A DNA stretch of 64,000 bases from Actinoplanes subtropicus (GTDB lineage Bacteria; Actinomycetota; Actinomycetes; Mycobacteriales; Micromonosporaceae), in contig NZ_JOJL01000005.1 in assembly GCF_000721705.1 (NCBI RefSeq), forward strand, positions 1 to 64,000. The letters are read 5' to 3'. Below are positions 1 through 10,060 of this stretch, one piece after another. The translations under genes and the position numbers were made by a program. A model generated the notes under the pieces. The model had not been told where the DNA came from. It did no database searches and was given only the letters and a program-made list of their open reading frames with translations. Every line of letters starts with the position of its first letter. Within the stretch, counting starts at the first letter, position 1.

Positions 1-20
1 GTAACCCGGGCACCGCGCTC

Positions 21-179
21 TCACGGTGAGCCGGTCCGGCCGGCGACGACCGCGATGGCGGCGATCAGGAGAGCCGCGCACGTCGCCAGCGCCGGCAGCG
101 TCCCGCCGTGGCCGGCCGCGAGTTCGGAACCTTCATCACCCAGCAACACGGCGCACCCTTCGTACACCCGGAGTCGCAC
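21..179 (-). CDS. small membrane protein, hypothetical (52 aa)
   Basis: A 52-codon minus-strand frame with a GTG start and TGA stop. Codons end almost only in G or C through its 3' two thirds, which is the main argument that it is coding. Residues about 29-48 form one hydrophobic segment rich in Ala, Ile, Leu and Val, followed by a short RTGSP tail, so a single-pass membrane peptide is likely. The reading frame is closed by a stop just upstream (204-206), so no longer version exists, and no clear ribosome-binding site precedes the GTG. It lies about 160 nt downstream of the toxin-immunity pair on the same strand. No family is recognised. Confidence 0.4.
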   Translation of the reverse strand: MRLRVYEGCAVLLGDEGSELAAGHGGTLPALATCAALLIAAIAVVAGRTGSP

Positions 180-340
180 GGTCCACGGGTCGGCCGCCCC
201 ATCTCAACCTCCCGGTCAAAGATCGCTTACCTTGCGACGGCGTGCCCGAACCCGCCACAAGCGACGCCGAGCCACCGACCTTGAACTCGCACTCGGCTTC
301 GGATCGGGGATAGCGCTCGGAGCCGGGAAGAGTGTGAAAC

Positions 341-631
341 TCATCCGAGCGCGTACTGCCGGTCATACTCGGTGAGCACGTCTTCCAGCAAGGACACCGC
401 GGCGGCCAGGTCGGCCGTGAACGGGGCCAGCCGGCGCACGGCCCGGAGCGCGTCCTCGTCCCCGGCCCGCGCCGCGGTCAGGCCGGCCGCCAGAAATCCG
501 CGGTAGCGATCGTGATAGTCAGCGCGGGCTCGGGTCACGCCGAGCATCTCGCGCACGCCCTCCGCGGTCGAGTTGTCGGAGAAATAGGAGACCAGGACGC
601 GCTCCAGCCCGGAGCGTTCCACGTCGTTCAT
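341..631 (-). CDS. candidate immunity protein for the upstream RNase-like toxin (96 aa)
   Basis: A small acidic, mostly helical protein (MNDVERSGLERV start). The ATG lies 5 nt beyond the stop of the giant toxin-like gene, the tight toxin-then-immunity order seen in CDI and polymorphic toxin loci. A longer frame exists upstream but overlaps the toxin C-terminus; the ATG at 631 fits the spacing better. The protein has no signal peptide or membrane segment, as expected of a cytosolic inhibitor. The role is inferred from position, size and the identity of the neighbouring toxin domain; I do not recognise the family from sequence alone. Confidence 0.6.
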   Translation of the reverse strand: MNDVERSGLERVLVSYFSDNSTAEGVREMLGVTRARADYHDRYRGFLAAGLTAARAGDEDALRAVRRLAPFTADLAAAVSLLEDVLTEYDRQYALG

Positions 632-636
632 CGGGC

Positions 637-3600
637 CTACCCCTGTTCCGGCAGCACGGGCATCGTGGTCTGGATGATGTAGGGCGGTGTGCCGCCGGTC
701 GCCTTGAGGATCACCCGGACCCCGGTGAACGGCGTCGACGGCGGTACCGGCTCGGCGACCCCCGTCTCGGGGTTCCACCGGTAACCCTCGCCGAGATTAC
801 CGAGGCCCGGGTCGAAATCGGGCAGCGTCAGATTCTCGCCGGCCGGCGGATTCCCCTCCAGCCAGGCGTCGATGGCGGGCTTGGCGGCTGCGATGGAGTC
901 CGAGGTCGCCGTCTCCATCAGGTGCTCGCTGAGGAACTTGGCCGCGACGCCGGACCGGTTGGTCTCGGCCATGCCCCGCACCCATCGCGGATCCGTGTCC
1001 GGGCCGTGCTTCTTCAGGCCGTGGCTCGGATCGCTCAGCGTGCCGTCGGCCTGGAGCACCTGGCGGCCCTCGGTCGCGGCGAGCCCACCCTCCTGGGTCC
1101 AACGGGTCTGCGGCGCTTCCGGCTCCGGTGGCCGGGGCGGCATCTCGCTCTCCAAGGCCTCGAGCTGCGCCAGTTCCTCTCCGGCGAGCTCGTGGATCTC
1201 CTCGGGGCTGCTCGCGAGGCCCTCCAGCTCGTCGAACGTCATGCGTAGCCGCTGCGCCCGGTCGGCCCAGTCGCCGCGGCGCAGTTCCTCGGCCCGGGCC
1301 TCGGCCTCGAATGCCCGCCGCTTCAGGTCGGCGACCGTCTCCTTGCCGGGAGCGCCGGCCACCGCCGCCGCGTCGCCCTCGATGTGCGGGGAGCCGCCGC
1401 CGGTGCCGGGCTGGTTCTCGTACCACTCGCCGTACGCTTCCATCGATTTGAACCGCACGGTGACCGGTTGGCCGTCCGGTCCGGGGTAGGTCAGCGAGTA
1501 CGGCTGTGCCTCGCCCGGGTCGTAGCCGTAGGTGACGGTCTCGTTGCCGCGCTCGGTGACGATGCCGATGGTCTGCTCGACCGGTGTGCCGCCGTTCCGC
1601 TCCGACTGCAGGCGGGCCACGTCGAAGTCGCCGCCGCTGCCGCTCGGGTAGCGGTGGGCCTCGTGGGTGACGCCGGTGGCCGGGTCGACCGGGTGCGAGT
1701 GCTCGACCAGCTCCCAGCGGCCGGGCTCGCCGGGCCGGCTCTCCAGGAACTCCCGCATCGCCGAGTTGGTGGCCGCGCCCGCGTCGATGTACTCGTTGTT
1801 GCCCTGCACCACGATGCACTCGCCGGTCTCGCTGTTGCGGTAGACGCCGGCCTCGTGGTGCGGGGCGTCCCGGCGCGAGTTCTCGTACATGACCCGCGCC
1901 TCGGCCTCGGTCATCGGCGTCTCGCCGGACATGACCGTGCCCTCGGGCAGGTCCATGACCGGTTCCTCGGCCGGGCCGGAGAGAACCGGCTCGGTGCTGC
2001 TTTCCACCGGACCTTGCGTACGCACCGAGGACGCGGACGTCTCCGCCGCCGTCACGTTGAACGCGGCGCCGCTGTCCACCATCGCCCCGCGCGCGCTCTG
2101 GGTGGCGCCCTCGATGAAGCGACCACCCGGGCCGTACGAAAGAGCCATCGACAGCCCGATGTTGGTCAGCAGGCCCTCGTGCCAGGGCCGGCCGGCGGCG
2201 ATGTTGTTGACGACGCCGAGCGTCGCCCCGGTGACCACGTTGACTCCCTTGCCGACCGCCACCGCCGTGACCTCGGTGATCGCCTGGCGTTCCACCGCAC
2301 CGCCGAGCGCCCCGGCGACCCCGCCGCCGATCGCGCCCCCGACCGCCCCGAACGCCGCACCGACCAGCATCTGCTTGCCGAGATCGCCCCAGTTGGTGTC
2401 GCGGCCGTGCACCGCGTTGTCGGTGAGCGTGGTCGCCGCCGCCGACAGCGCCCCGGACAGCGCCCCGGCCACGATCAGCGCCCCGATGCCGGTGCCGAGC
2501 AGCGCGACCACCGCGATCGTGACGACCAGCCCGACGATGACGCCGGCGATCGTCCCCCAGGGGATCGAGTCCCACGCCTTCTCCAGCCAGCTGCGGTGGG
2601 TGGCCTCCTCGGCCTCCTGCATCGCCTTGGTCATCCGGCCGTCGAGTGTGGTGACCGGCTCCCGCGCCTTGCCGGTCGTCTCCGCCGCCTTCTGGGTGAG
2701 CGAGGTCCGGAAGTCGGTCAGCACCTGCCCGAACCGCGCGTCGAGGTCGGCGATGATCTGGTCGAGGCTGGCGAGGTTGCCGCCGACCAGCGCGCTGCCC
2801 GACCCGGTGGCCGCCGTGGTGAGCTCCGCGAACTGCGCCGCCAGCGACGTGGCCTGTCCCGCCGCGGCGTCCGCACCCTGACCGGCCACCCCGGACGCGT
2901 GCTGCCGGGCCTGATCGCTCGATTGCAGGAGTACGTCGAGGGCCTGCCCCGCGGTCTCGCTGAACGCCTGCGCGATCTCGGCGAGCATCACCCGCGCCTG
3001 CTGCTCGGCGTCCCCGAACCCCTGCCGTACGTGCCCGCTCAGCTCGCCGGACAGCTTGGCCGCGGCCGCCCGGCGGATCTTCCGGTTGGCGACCCCGGCC
3101 AGCACCCCGTCGAGCAGCGCGGCCCCGGCCGCCGCGGCCTGCGCGTGCTGCGCCTGTCCCGCCTCGACCGTCTGCTGGCCGGCCGCGAACACCGACTCCT
3201 TGGCCGCGTCGGCCTGCTGCCGGACGGCGGTCATCACGGTGGTACGCAGCCCGCCGAGCTGCCCCGACAGCTCCGCCCCGAACGCGGCCAGCGACGCACT
3301 GCCGGCCGCGACCGCCTGGTTCAACTGCGCACCCGCCCCGGCGGTGGTCTCGCCGAGCACCGCGGCGACGGTCGGCATCCGCAGCTGGATCTGCATCGCG
3401 ATCAGGTTGGCCTGCGACACCAGCTGGGCCTGCGTCTCCGGCCCGAGCGCGCGCAGCTCACCGACGGTGGTGCCGAGCTTGCCGGAGATCTCCTTGGCGG
3501 TGTCCCCGGAGACCTCCCGGGCGGCCGCCGCCCGAGCCTCCGCCCCCTCCGCGTCCGCGCCGCCCGGTGCCGCCGCCCGCGCCGCGCCGGCCGTCCGCGC

Positions 3601-4695
3601 CTGCTGGGCGAGCCCTTCCACCTCGGCACCGGTGCCCGTGGCGATGCCCTCGGCGGACGACACGACGGCGTTTCCCGCGCTGACGCCGCCGGCCTGTACC
3701 CGCGCTGTGCGGTCCGCGTACCCGCTGAACAGCTGCTGCTGCGTCTCGGCCGACCAGGCGGCCAGGCGTTGCTGCTCGCTCTGGTGGGCGGTGGCCAGTT
3801 GCTGCTGCGCGCCCGCGATGGCGGCCCCGAGCCGGGCGGCCGCATCCCCGAAGGCCGTGTCGACCGCGGCGAGCTGAGCGGCCGCGCCCTCGTCGATTCC
3901 CGCCTGCTGGGTCTCCACCATGGCCGCGATGGACGCCAGTTGCTCGCCCACGGCGGCGGCGAGCGCCGCCTGCCCTTCGCTCCCGGCGGCCGCTATCGCG
4001 GCAACAACTTCCTGCGCCCCTTCATCGACTGCATTCGGCACGGCAACAACGGCCGTCGCGGTCGGTGGCAAATCCAGCTTGCGTACGGGCGAAGCACCAC
4101 CCCCGACGGAGCCCCCACCAGCCGGAACCGTGGAGGACGCCGCCGCAGCCGGAGCCGGCGCGGCCGGAAGCGCCCCGGCGGCAGCGGCAAGCCCGGCCGA
4201 TCCCGGACCCGCGGCGGACGTAGAACCCGCGCTCGACGGGACCCCCGATGCGGCAGGCCCGCCACCGGTCACAGTCGGCGCGGACGCGGGCGTCGCGACG
4301 GCGCCGGCCGAGGATGTGGCGGACGCGGAATCCGGCAGGGCCGCCGAAAGAGCGACCGCCCCGGGCGGTCCACCGACGGCGGGCATGGCCGTGAGACCTG
4401 GGCCGCCGGGAGCGGGGGTCGATGCGCCACCGGAGAGCAGGCGAGCCACTGCGCCGTTGCCGGCCGACTGCTGGAGCGCGGCCACCGCACCGGCGCCCAG
4501 CGCCGGCGGCGTCGGTGGTGGGTCGCCGGGAGACTGCCGCGCACCCGCGCCGGCCGAGCCGAGCAGCGTCGCCACCGCACCGTTCCCCGCCTCGGCCAGG
4601 GGACCCGGCGACGGCGCGGCGGGATCGGGCTCCGGGCCGCGGTCGGTCTTCTGTTCCACGGGCTCGAGACCGCGGAAATCGCGGGTCGCTTCCAT
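637..4695 (-). CDS. giant polymorphic toxin-like protein with C-terminal RNase A-like (CdiA-type) domain, 1352 aa
   Basis: The start ATG at 4695 is preceded by a GGGGAGG ribosome-binding site. Residues 36-45 and 74-87 carry two copies of a motif (LQQSAGNGAVARLL) of the kind found at the N-termini of DUF4157-type and other actinobacterial eCIS-associated proteins. A long Ala/Gln-rich helical region (about 200-690) follows, then a hydrophobic Gly/Ala stretch (about 712-850). A middle domain (about 940-1070) holds E-H-S-H-P and a downstream S-G-G-D, like a JAMM/JAB metal site. Residues about 1210-1352 match the pattern of RNase A-like CdiA-CT toxins: a LKKHG histidine, a basic helix ending in AAKFLSEHL, then GVRVILKATGG and IIQTTMP strands. 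Family knowledge: such C-termini are RNases of contact-dependent or injected toxins. No signal peptide is visible, so delivery by a contractile or other injection system is inferred. No delivery genes are in the window. Confidence 0.7.
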   Translation of the reverse strand: MEATRDFRGLEPVEQKTDRGPEPDPAAPSPGPLAEAGNGAVATLLGSAGAGARQSPGDPPPTPPALGAGAVAALQQSAGNGAVARLLSGGASTPAPGGPGLTAMPAVGGPPGAVALSAALPDSASATSSAGAVATPASAPTVTGGGPAASGVPSSAGSTSAAGPGSAGLAAAAGALPAAPAPAAAASSTVPAGGGSVGGGASPVRKLDLPPTATAVVAVPNAVDEGAQEVVAAIAAAGSEGQAALAAAVGEQLASIAAMVETQQAGIDEGAAAQLAAVDTAFGDAAARLGAAIAGAQQQLATAHQSEQQRLAAWSAETQQQLFSGYADRTARVQAGGVSAGNAVVSSAEGIATGTGAEVEGLAQQARTAGAARAAAPGGADAEGAEARAAAAREVSGDTAKEISGKLGTTVGELRALGPETQAQLVSQANLIAMQIQLRMPTVAAVLGETTAGAGAQLNQAVAAGSASLAAFGAELSGQLGGLRTTVMTAVRQQADAAKESVFAAGQQTVEAGQAQHAQAAAAGAALLDGVLAGVANRKIRRAAAAKLSGELSGHVRQGFGDAEQQARVMLAEIAQAFSETAGQALDVLLQSSDQARQHASGVAGQGADAAAGQATSLAAQFAELTTAATGSGSALVGGNLASLDQIIADLDARFGQVLTDFRTSLTQKAAETTGKAREPVTTLDGRMTKAMQEAEEATHRSWLEKAWDSIPWGTIAGVIVGLVVTIAVVALLGTGIGALIVAGALSGALSAAATTLTDNAVHGRDTNWGDLGKQMLVGAAFGAVGGAIGGGVAGALGGAVERQAITEVTAVAVGKGVNVVTGATLGVVNNIAAGRPWHEGLLTNIGLSMALSYGPGGRFIEGATQSARGAMVDSGAAFNVTAAETSASSVRTQGPVESSTEPVLSGPAEEPVMDLPEGTVMSGETPMTEAEARVMYENSRRDAPHHEAGVYRNSETGECIVVQGNNEYIDAGAATNSAMREFLESRPGEPGRWELVEHSHPVDPATGVTHEAHRYPSGSGGDFDVARLQSERNGGTPVEQTIGIVTERGNETVTYGYDPGEAQPYSLTYPGPDGQPVTVRFKSMEAYGEWYENQPGTGGGSPHIEGDAAAVAGAPGKETVADLKRRAFEAEARAEELRRGDWADRAQRLRMTFDELEGLASSPEEIHELAGEELAQLEALESEMPPRPPEPEAPQTRWTQEGGLAATEGRQVLQADGTLSDPSHGLKKHGPDTDPRWVRGMAETNRSGVAAKFLSEHLMETATSDSIAAAKPAIDAWLEGNPPAGENLTLPDFDPGLGNLGEGYRWNPETGVAEPVPPSTPFTGVRVILKATGGTPPYIIQTTMPVLPEQG

Positions 4696-4765
4696 CAACC
4701 TCCCCCGCGGTGAACGGCGAGCGCGTCGCCACTTTATCGAGTTCACCGTCCACTTCGAAGTCAGA

Positions 4766-5912
<1,147 letters not shown>

Positions 5913-5920
<8 letters not shown>

Positions 5921-6329
5921 GGCACCCGGTGATGGTCGGCGGCGCGGTGAGGAACGGGCGCAACTCGAGCCACTCGTGGATCGGCTCGCCGCCCGCGCCC
6001 GGCGCCGCGGACAACTCGCCGGCCAGTTCGAGGGCCCGCTCGTAGCTGTCGACGTCGATCACCATCCAGCCGGCGATCAGGTCCTTGGTCTCCGCGAAGG
6101 GGCCGTCGGTGACCGGCGGCCGGCCCGGCCCGTCGGAGCGGACGAAGGTGCCCTCCGGGGAAAGCGCTTGCCCGTCGACGTACTCGCCGGTGCTCTCCAG
6201 CCGCTTGGCGAAGTCGTCCATGTACTGGATGTGGGCCGCGACCTCCTCCGGCGTCCACTGGTCCATCGGTACATCGTTCACCGCCGCGGGCGCGCCCCGG
6301 TAGTGCTTGAGCAGTAGGTACTTGGCCAT
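5913..6329 (-). CDS. YCII-related DGPF-domain protein, ECF42 partner
   Basis: A 138-aa ferredoxin-like alpha/beta protein starting MAKYLLLKHYRG, with the family hallmark TDGPFAETKDLIAGW in its middle and a conserved WLELRPF near the end. DGPF proteins are the standard co-encoded partners and main targets of ECF42 sigma factors. Their biochemical role is not settled; the fold resembles YciI-type dehydratase-like or dimeric barrel proteins. It is the first gene of a two-gene operon and its stop overlaps the sigma factor start. It is divergent from the copper oxidase gene, with a 159-bp shared intergenic region. Confidence 0.9.
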
Positions 6330-6363
6330 TGTTGTCTCCCCTTGTCAGGTGTTTCCCGCCCAG

Positions 6364-6390
6364 GACGGAGCCGGCCACCGATTCTCGACA
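6364..6390 (-). promoter_or_regulatory. candidate ECF42 autoregulated promoter
   Basis: Read on the minus strand there is TGTCGA (6385-6390), a 17-nt spacer, then CGTC (6364-6367), upstream of the YCII/DGPF gene whose ATG is at 6329. TGTCGA in the -35 region with a CGA/CGTC-like -10 is the form reported for ECF42 targets, as I recall the Streptomyces work. The assignment rests on motif and position only. Confidence 0.5.
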
Positions 6391-6488
6391 TACCCGGCAG
6401 AGTTTTTTCGCCCGAGCGGAGGATGCGGCCACAACCGCCCGAACGTGAAGATCATTCGGCGTTGTCGGGTGGAAATTTCGGAGATGTC

Positions 6489-8678
6489 ATGGTGCGTAAG
6501 GCGCGAGCATTCGCGTTGGCCGTCGCGGTCGAGGTCGCGATCGGGGCGACGGCCCTGGCCGTCACACAGGTCGCCGGGCCGGCGGCCGCCGCGGCGCCGT
6601 CCGGGCAGGTCACCGTCGGGTCGACGGCGGTGGTGCTGAACCAGCCGGCCGACCCGTTCCTCGGCAAGGTCACGCCGACCGCCGACGCGGCCGTGACCGG
6701 CATGTACGCCCCGCAGGTCGCCTGGCCGCTGATCGGGCTGCACATGGTGCTGCTGCCGAACGGGCACGTGGTCAGCTACGGCACCCCGGTGGGCGTCGCG
6801 CAGCAGGGCGGCATGTCGTACGACGACTGGAACCCGGCGGCGGGCACCGCGGCGGCCGCGCACACGCAGGTCGCCTCCATGCATGACTACAACAGCTTCT
6901 GCAACGCGCTGCAGGTGCTGCCGGACGGCCGGGTGCTGATGGTCGGCGGCAACTCCACCATGAACACGATGATCTACGACCCGGCGACCGGCGCGCAGAC
7001 GATGGGGCAGAACCTCGCCCGGCAGCGGTGGTACGCCGCGGTGCTGCGGCTGCCGGACGACCGGATGCTGGTGCTCGGCGGCGGCAACTACTACAACACC
7101 ACCGCGTACCAGAAGCCCGGCGACAACTCCGGCGTCGCGACCGTCCCGGAGATCGGCACCGGCACCGGCGCGTGGACCTCGCTGACCGGGGCGGACAGCA
7201 CGGTCGCGTTCGGCGCCAAGGACAACCGCTGGTGGTATCCCCGCGGGTACGTGGCGCCGGACGGCACCGTCTTCGGCGTCTCCTTCGACCAGATGTGGCG
7301 GCTGAACCCGGCCGGCACCGGCTCGGTCACCTCGCTGGGCACCCTGCCGACCCCGATCGGCGTCTCCGGTTCCTCGGTCATGTACGCGCCGGGGAAGATC
7401 CTGTTCGCCGGCGGCGGGCAGCGGTTCAACGAGACGTCCGAGGTCGCCACGAACGCCGCCACCACGGTCGACATCAACGGCGCGAGCCCGGTGGTGGCCA
7501 CCCCGGCGCCGATGAAGTTCGCGCGCAACTGGCTGAACCTGACCGTGCTGCCCACCGGCGAGGTCTTCGCCAACGGCGGCACCAAGGTGGGCACCCAGGC
7601 CGGGGCGGCGAACTCGGCGTACCAATCCGAGATCTGGAACCCGGACACCGGGCAGTGGCGGGCCGGGGCCACCGCGCAGCGCATCCGCACGTACCACTCG
7701 ACCGCGATGCTGATGCCCAGCGGCGCGGTGCTGACCGCGGCCGGCGGCGTGCCCGGCCCGGAGGACAACCTCAACGCCGAGATGTACTACCCGGCGTACC
7801 TGTTCACGAAGAACGCGGACGGCAGCGTCGGCTGGGCCTCGCGCCCGCGGATCAGCAGCATCAGCGGCAGCCTCGCCTACGGCGGCACGATCACCCTGGG
7901 GATGGCCGACGGGCGGACGCTGGCCTCGATGTCGCTCACCCGGGCGGGCGACGTGACCCACTCGTACAACGCCGACCAGCGCCGGGTGCCGCTCACCTTC
8001 CAGCAGAACGGCAGCTCGGTCACGGTCACCATGCCGGCCGACGCCAACCACCTGCCGCCGGGCTCGTACCTGCTCTCCGGCGTCGACACCAACGGCGTGC
8101 CGACCCCGTCGCAGATCGTCACCGTCCGCTCCGACGGGGGCGCGGGCACGGTCACCGTGCTGGAGAAGGACCAGTCGGCCGGCCCGGGCACGCCGGGCGG
8201 CGAGACCGACGCCGGCATCGTGCCGCTGACGGCCGGCACCAACGTCGGTCTCGAGCCGGTCGACGTGGTCGGCGACCGGGTGCGGCACTACAGCTTCGCC
8301 GGCCGGATCGACCCGATCAGCGCGACCAGCCCGCTGGTGGCCCGGCGGGACTCGTCGTTCACCGTTCGCAAGGGCCTGGCCGACCCGTCGTGCGTGTCCT
8401 TCGAGTCGCTCAACTTCCCCGGCCGGTTCCTGCGGCACCGGAACTTCGTGATCTACCTGGACACCAACGACAACTCGGCGCTGTTCGCGAAGGACGCGAC
8501 GTTCTGCCCGGTGGTCGGGCTGAACGGCCAGAACACGTCCTTCCGGTCGGTCAACTATCCGGATAGGTACCTGCGTCATCGCGCCGACAACAAGCTGTAC
8601 CTGGACCAGTTCGACAGCACCGACCTGATGCGCCAGGACACGACCTTCGCGGTACGCCCCGCCCTGGCCACGTCGTAA
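6489..8678 (+). CDS. secreted galactose-oxidase/GlxA-like radical copper oxidase with AbfB domain
   Basis: The 729-aa protein starts with a positively charged N-terminus and hydrophobic signal sequence ending in an AAAAA stretch (about residue 34). A kelch propeller and a DUF1929-type Ig domain carry all landmarks of AA5 enzymes: Cys138 and Tyr182 (the thioether Cys-Tyr pair), axial Tyr402 and His403 in RTYHS, and His491 in THSYNADQRR. A C-terminal domain (about 610-725) has two copies of the FPGR-LRHRN / YPDRYLRHR pattern of AbfB arabinose-binding domains, so the enzyme probably docks on polysaccharide or cell wall. It likely oxidises a primary alcohol or aldehyde and releases peroxide, outside the cell. 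The substrate cannot be told. The ATG at 6489 was chosen because it precedes the signal peptide. Confidence 0.88.
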   Translation: MVRKARAFALAVAVEVAIGATALAVTQVAGPAAAAAPSGQVTVGSTAVVLNQPADPFLGKVTPTADAAVTGMYAPQVAWPLIGLHMVLLPNGHVVSYGTPVGVAQQGGMSYDDWNPAAGTAAAAHTQVASMHDYNSFCNALQVLPDGRVLMVGGNSTMNTMIYDPATGAQTMGQNLARQRWYAAVLRLPDDRMLVLGGGNYYNTTAYQKPGDNSGVATVPEIGTGTGAWTSLTGADSTVAFGAKDNRWWYPRGYVAPDGTVFGVSFDQMWRLNPAGTGSVTSLGTLPTPIGVSGSSVMYAPGKILFAGGGQRFNETSEVATNAATTVDINGASPVVATPAPMKFARNWLNLTVLPTGEVFANGGTKVGTQAGAANSAYQSEIWNPDTGQWRAGATAQRIRTYHSTAMLMPSGAVLTAAGGVPGPEDNLNAEMYYPAYLFTKNADGSVGWASRPRISSISGSLAYGGTITLGMADGRTLASMSLTRAGDVTHSYNADQRRVPLTFQQNGSSVTVTMPADANHLPPGSYLLSGVDTNGVPTPSQIVTVRSDGGAGTVTVLEKDQSAGPGTPGGETDAGIVPLTAGTNVGLEPVDVVGDRVRHYSFAGRIDPISATSPLVARRDSSFTVRKGLADPSCVSFESLNFPGRFLRHRNFVIYLDTNDNSALFAKDATFCPVVGLNGQNTSFRSVNYPDRYLRHRADNKLYLDQFDSTDLMRQDTTFAVRPALATS

Positions 8679-8716
8679 ACCCGAAGCGAGTCGTACCCGA
8701 AACTGGTCGTAACCGG

Positions 8717-9505
8717 TCATGCCGGGCGGCGAGCCACGCCGAGCGCGTGCGGGCTCGCCCCCAGCATGCTCGGCTCGCGCTCGGTGAGCCGGACGGCGCG
8801 CAGCAGCGGCTCCGGGTCGAGCATCCGGCCGGCCAGGTCGGGCAGCAGGTGGGCGAAGCCCTCCACGGCCAGCAGTTCGATCCCGGTGAAGCCGGCCGAC
8901 GCCAGTTCGCCGGCGAGCTCCGGCAGATCGTGGAAGTACGCCCAGAATCCCGACGGGCGGGGCCGGGCCCGGTCCTGCGCCCGGCCGGTGCGCGCGATCC
9001 GGTCGAGGTCCGTCCAGATCTGCTCCTCGTGCAGCACCCCGCGCAGCGTCGCGTCCATCACCCCCGCGTGCCGGGTGATGACCTCGGCGAGCAGCAGCCC
9101 GCCGGGGCGCAGCACCCGCCGCGCCTCGACCAGGGCCGCCACCCGGTCGGCCGGCTCGACCAGGTGGTAGAGCGGGCCCATCAGCAGCACCACGTCGACC
9201 GCCGCGCCGGGCAGCGGCAGTGCCCGCGCCTCGCCGAGCACCGCCGGCACGCCCCGGGCGCGGGCCGCCGCCACGTGCTGCGGCATCGGGTCGATCAGCA
9301 GCACGTCGTGGCCGGTCTCGGCGAGGCGGGCCGCGTGCGCGCCCGGCCCGCCGCCCACGTCGGCGACGACGCTCGCCGGTGGCAGCAGCCGCGCGAAGAT
9401 GTCCCAGGTGCGCAGGCGCAGCAGGTCGCCGGACCCGGGCCGCCACAGCCGGGCGTCCTCGTCGTAGGAGTCGTACCACTCGCGGACCCGGGGCTCGAAC
9501 CTCAC
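8717..9505 (-). CDS. class I SAM-dependent methyltransferase
   Basis: A 262-aa protein with a GTG start that overlaps the stop of the upstream hydrolase gene in a GTGA arrangement, so the pair is co-translated. Residues 47-60 form the SAM-binding motif I (VVADVGGGPGAHAA), followed by an acidic LLIDPMP strand end and the LLMGPLYHL motif typical of ubiquinone/menaquinone-type Methyltransf_11 proteins. The C-terminal half contains a substrate cap (FWAYFHDLPELAGELASAGF). The substrate is not evident. It lies in a two-gene unit with a small hydrolase, converging on the copper oxidase gene. Confidence 0.85.
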   Translation of the reverse strand: MRFEPRVREWYDSYDEDARLWRPGSGDLLRLRTWDIFARLLPPASVVADVGGGPGAHAARLAETGHDVLLIDPMPQHVAAARARGVPAVLGEARALPLPGAAVDVVLLMGPLYHLVEPADRVAALVEARRVLRPGGLLLAEVITRHAGVMDATLRGVLHEEQIWTDLDRIARTGRAQDRARPRPSGFWAYFHDLPELAGELASAGFTGIELLAVEGFAHLLPDLAGRMLDPEPLLRAVRLTEREPSMLGASPHALGVARRPA

Positions 9506-10029
9506 CGGTGCGGCCAGCCGATCTCGTCGAGGAACTCGGCCATCGCGCCGACCACCTGGGCCAGCACCGCGATGGAGGCGGTCACCGGGCCGGGCACGTA
9601 CATGCCGTGGTCGGCTCCCGGGACCTCGAAGACGTGCGGGGTGAGGCGGCGGCCCGCCCCGCCGTCCCAACTCGGGTCGGCGCCGCCGCCGACCAGCAGG
9701 AACGGCGCGGTCGCCCGGGCCAGCGCGGCCACCACCGGCGGGTGCCACAGCAGCGGGGTGAGCCAGACGGCCGGCAGGTCGCGCTCAGCGGCCAGCGCGG
9801 CCGCGTGCGTGCCGAGCGACTTGCCGATCAGCAGCGGCTGGCCGGCCGGCAGCGGCAGGATCTGCGCCCGCACCCACCGGTCGTAGTCGTCGAGGCCCTC
9901 CGGCGGCTTCTCCGTCCACTCCCGCCGGTGCACGACCGCCCCGCGCGACCGGGCCACGTCCCCGGTGTACATGAGCAGCGGCGCACCGGGCCCGAACAAC
10001 CGCCCCGGAATCACGACAGCGTCGGCCAT
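9502..10029 (-). CDS. small alpha/beta hydrolase
   Basis: A 175-aa compact alpha/beta-hydrolase. The nucleophile elbow is GKSLGTH (Ser71), the acid lies in the GGGADPSWD segment and the catalytic His in GADHGMYV. At this size it is shorter than typical lipases and resembles the KANL3/Tex30-like or dienelactone-hydrolase-like small hydrolases of actinomycetes, with no cap domain. It has no signal peptide, so it is cytoplasmic. It is the first gene of a two-gene unit whose second gene is a methyltransferase. The substrate is unknown. Confidence 0.75.
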   Translation of the reverse strand: MADAVVIPGRLFGPGAPLLMYTGDVARSRGAVVHRREWTEKPPEGLDDYDRWVRAQILPLPAGQPLLIGKSLGTHAAALAAERDLPAVWLTPLLWHPPVVAALARATAPFLLVGGGADPSWDGGAGRRLTPHVFEVPGADHGMYVPGPVTASIAVLAQVVGAMAEFLDEIGWPHR

Positions 10030-10060
10030 GCCGCGACATTACGGCAATCCGCGCGCCGCT

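Noticed and set aside
1384..4713. A 1109-codon open frame on the plus strand opposite the giant toxin gene
   Set aside because: High GC3 in the minus-strand gene keeps stop codons out of its antisense frames. The product is Arg/Gly/Asp-rich with no domain.
6345..9479. A 1044-codon minus-strand frame across the copper oxidase and methyltransferase genes
   Set aside because: Antisense shadow of the recognised plus-strand oxidase; low-complexity Arg/Gly/His product.
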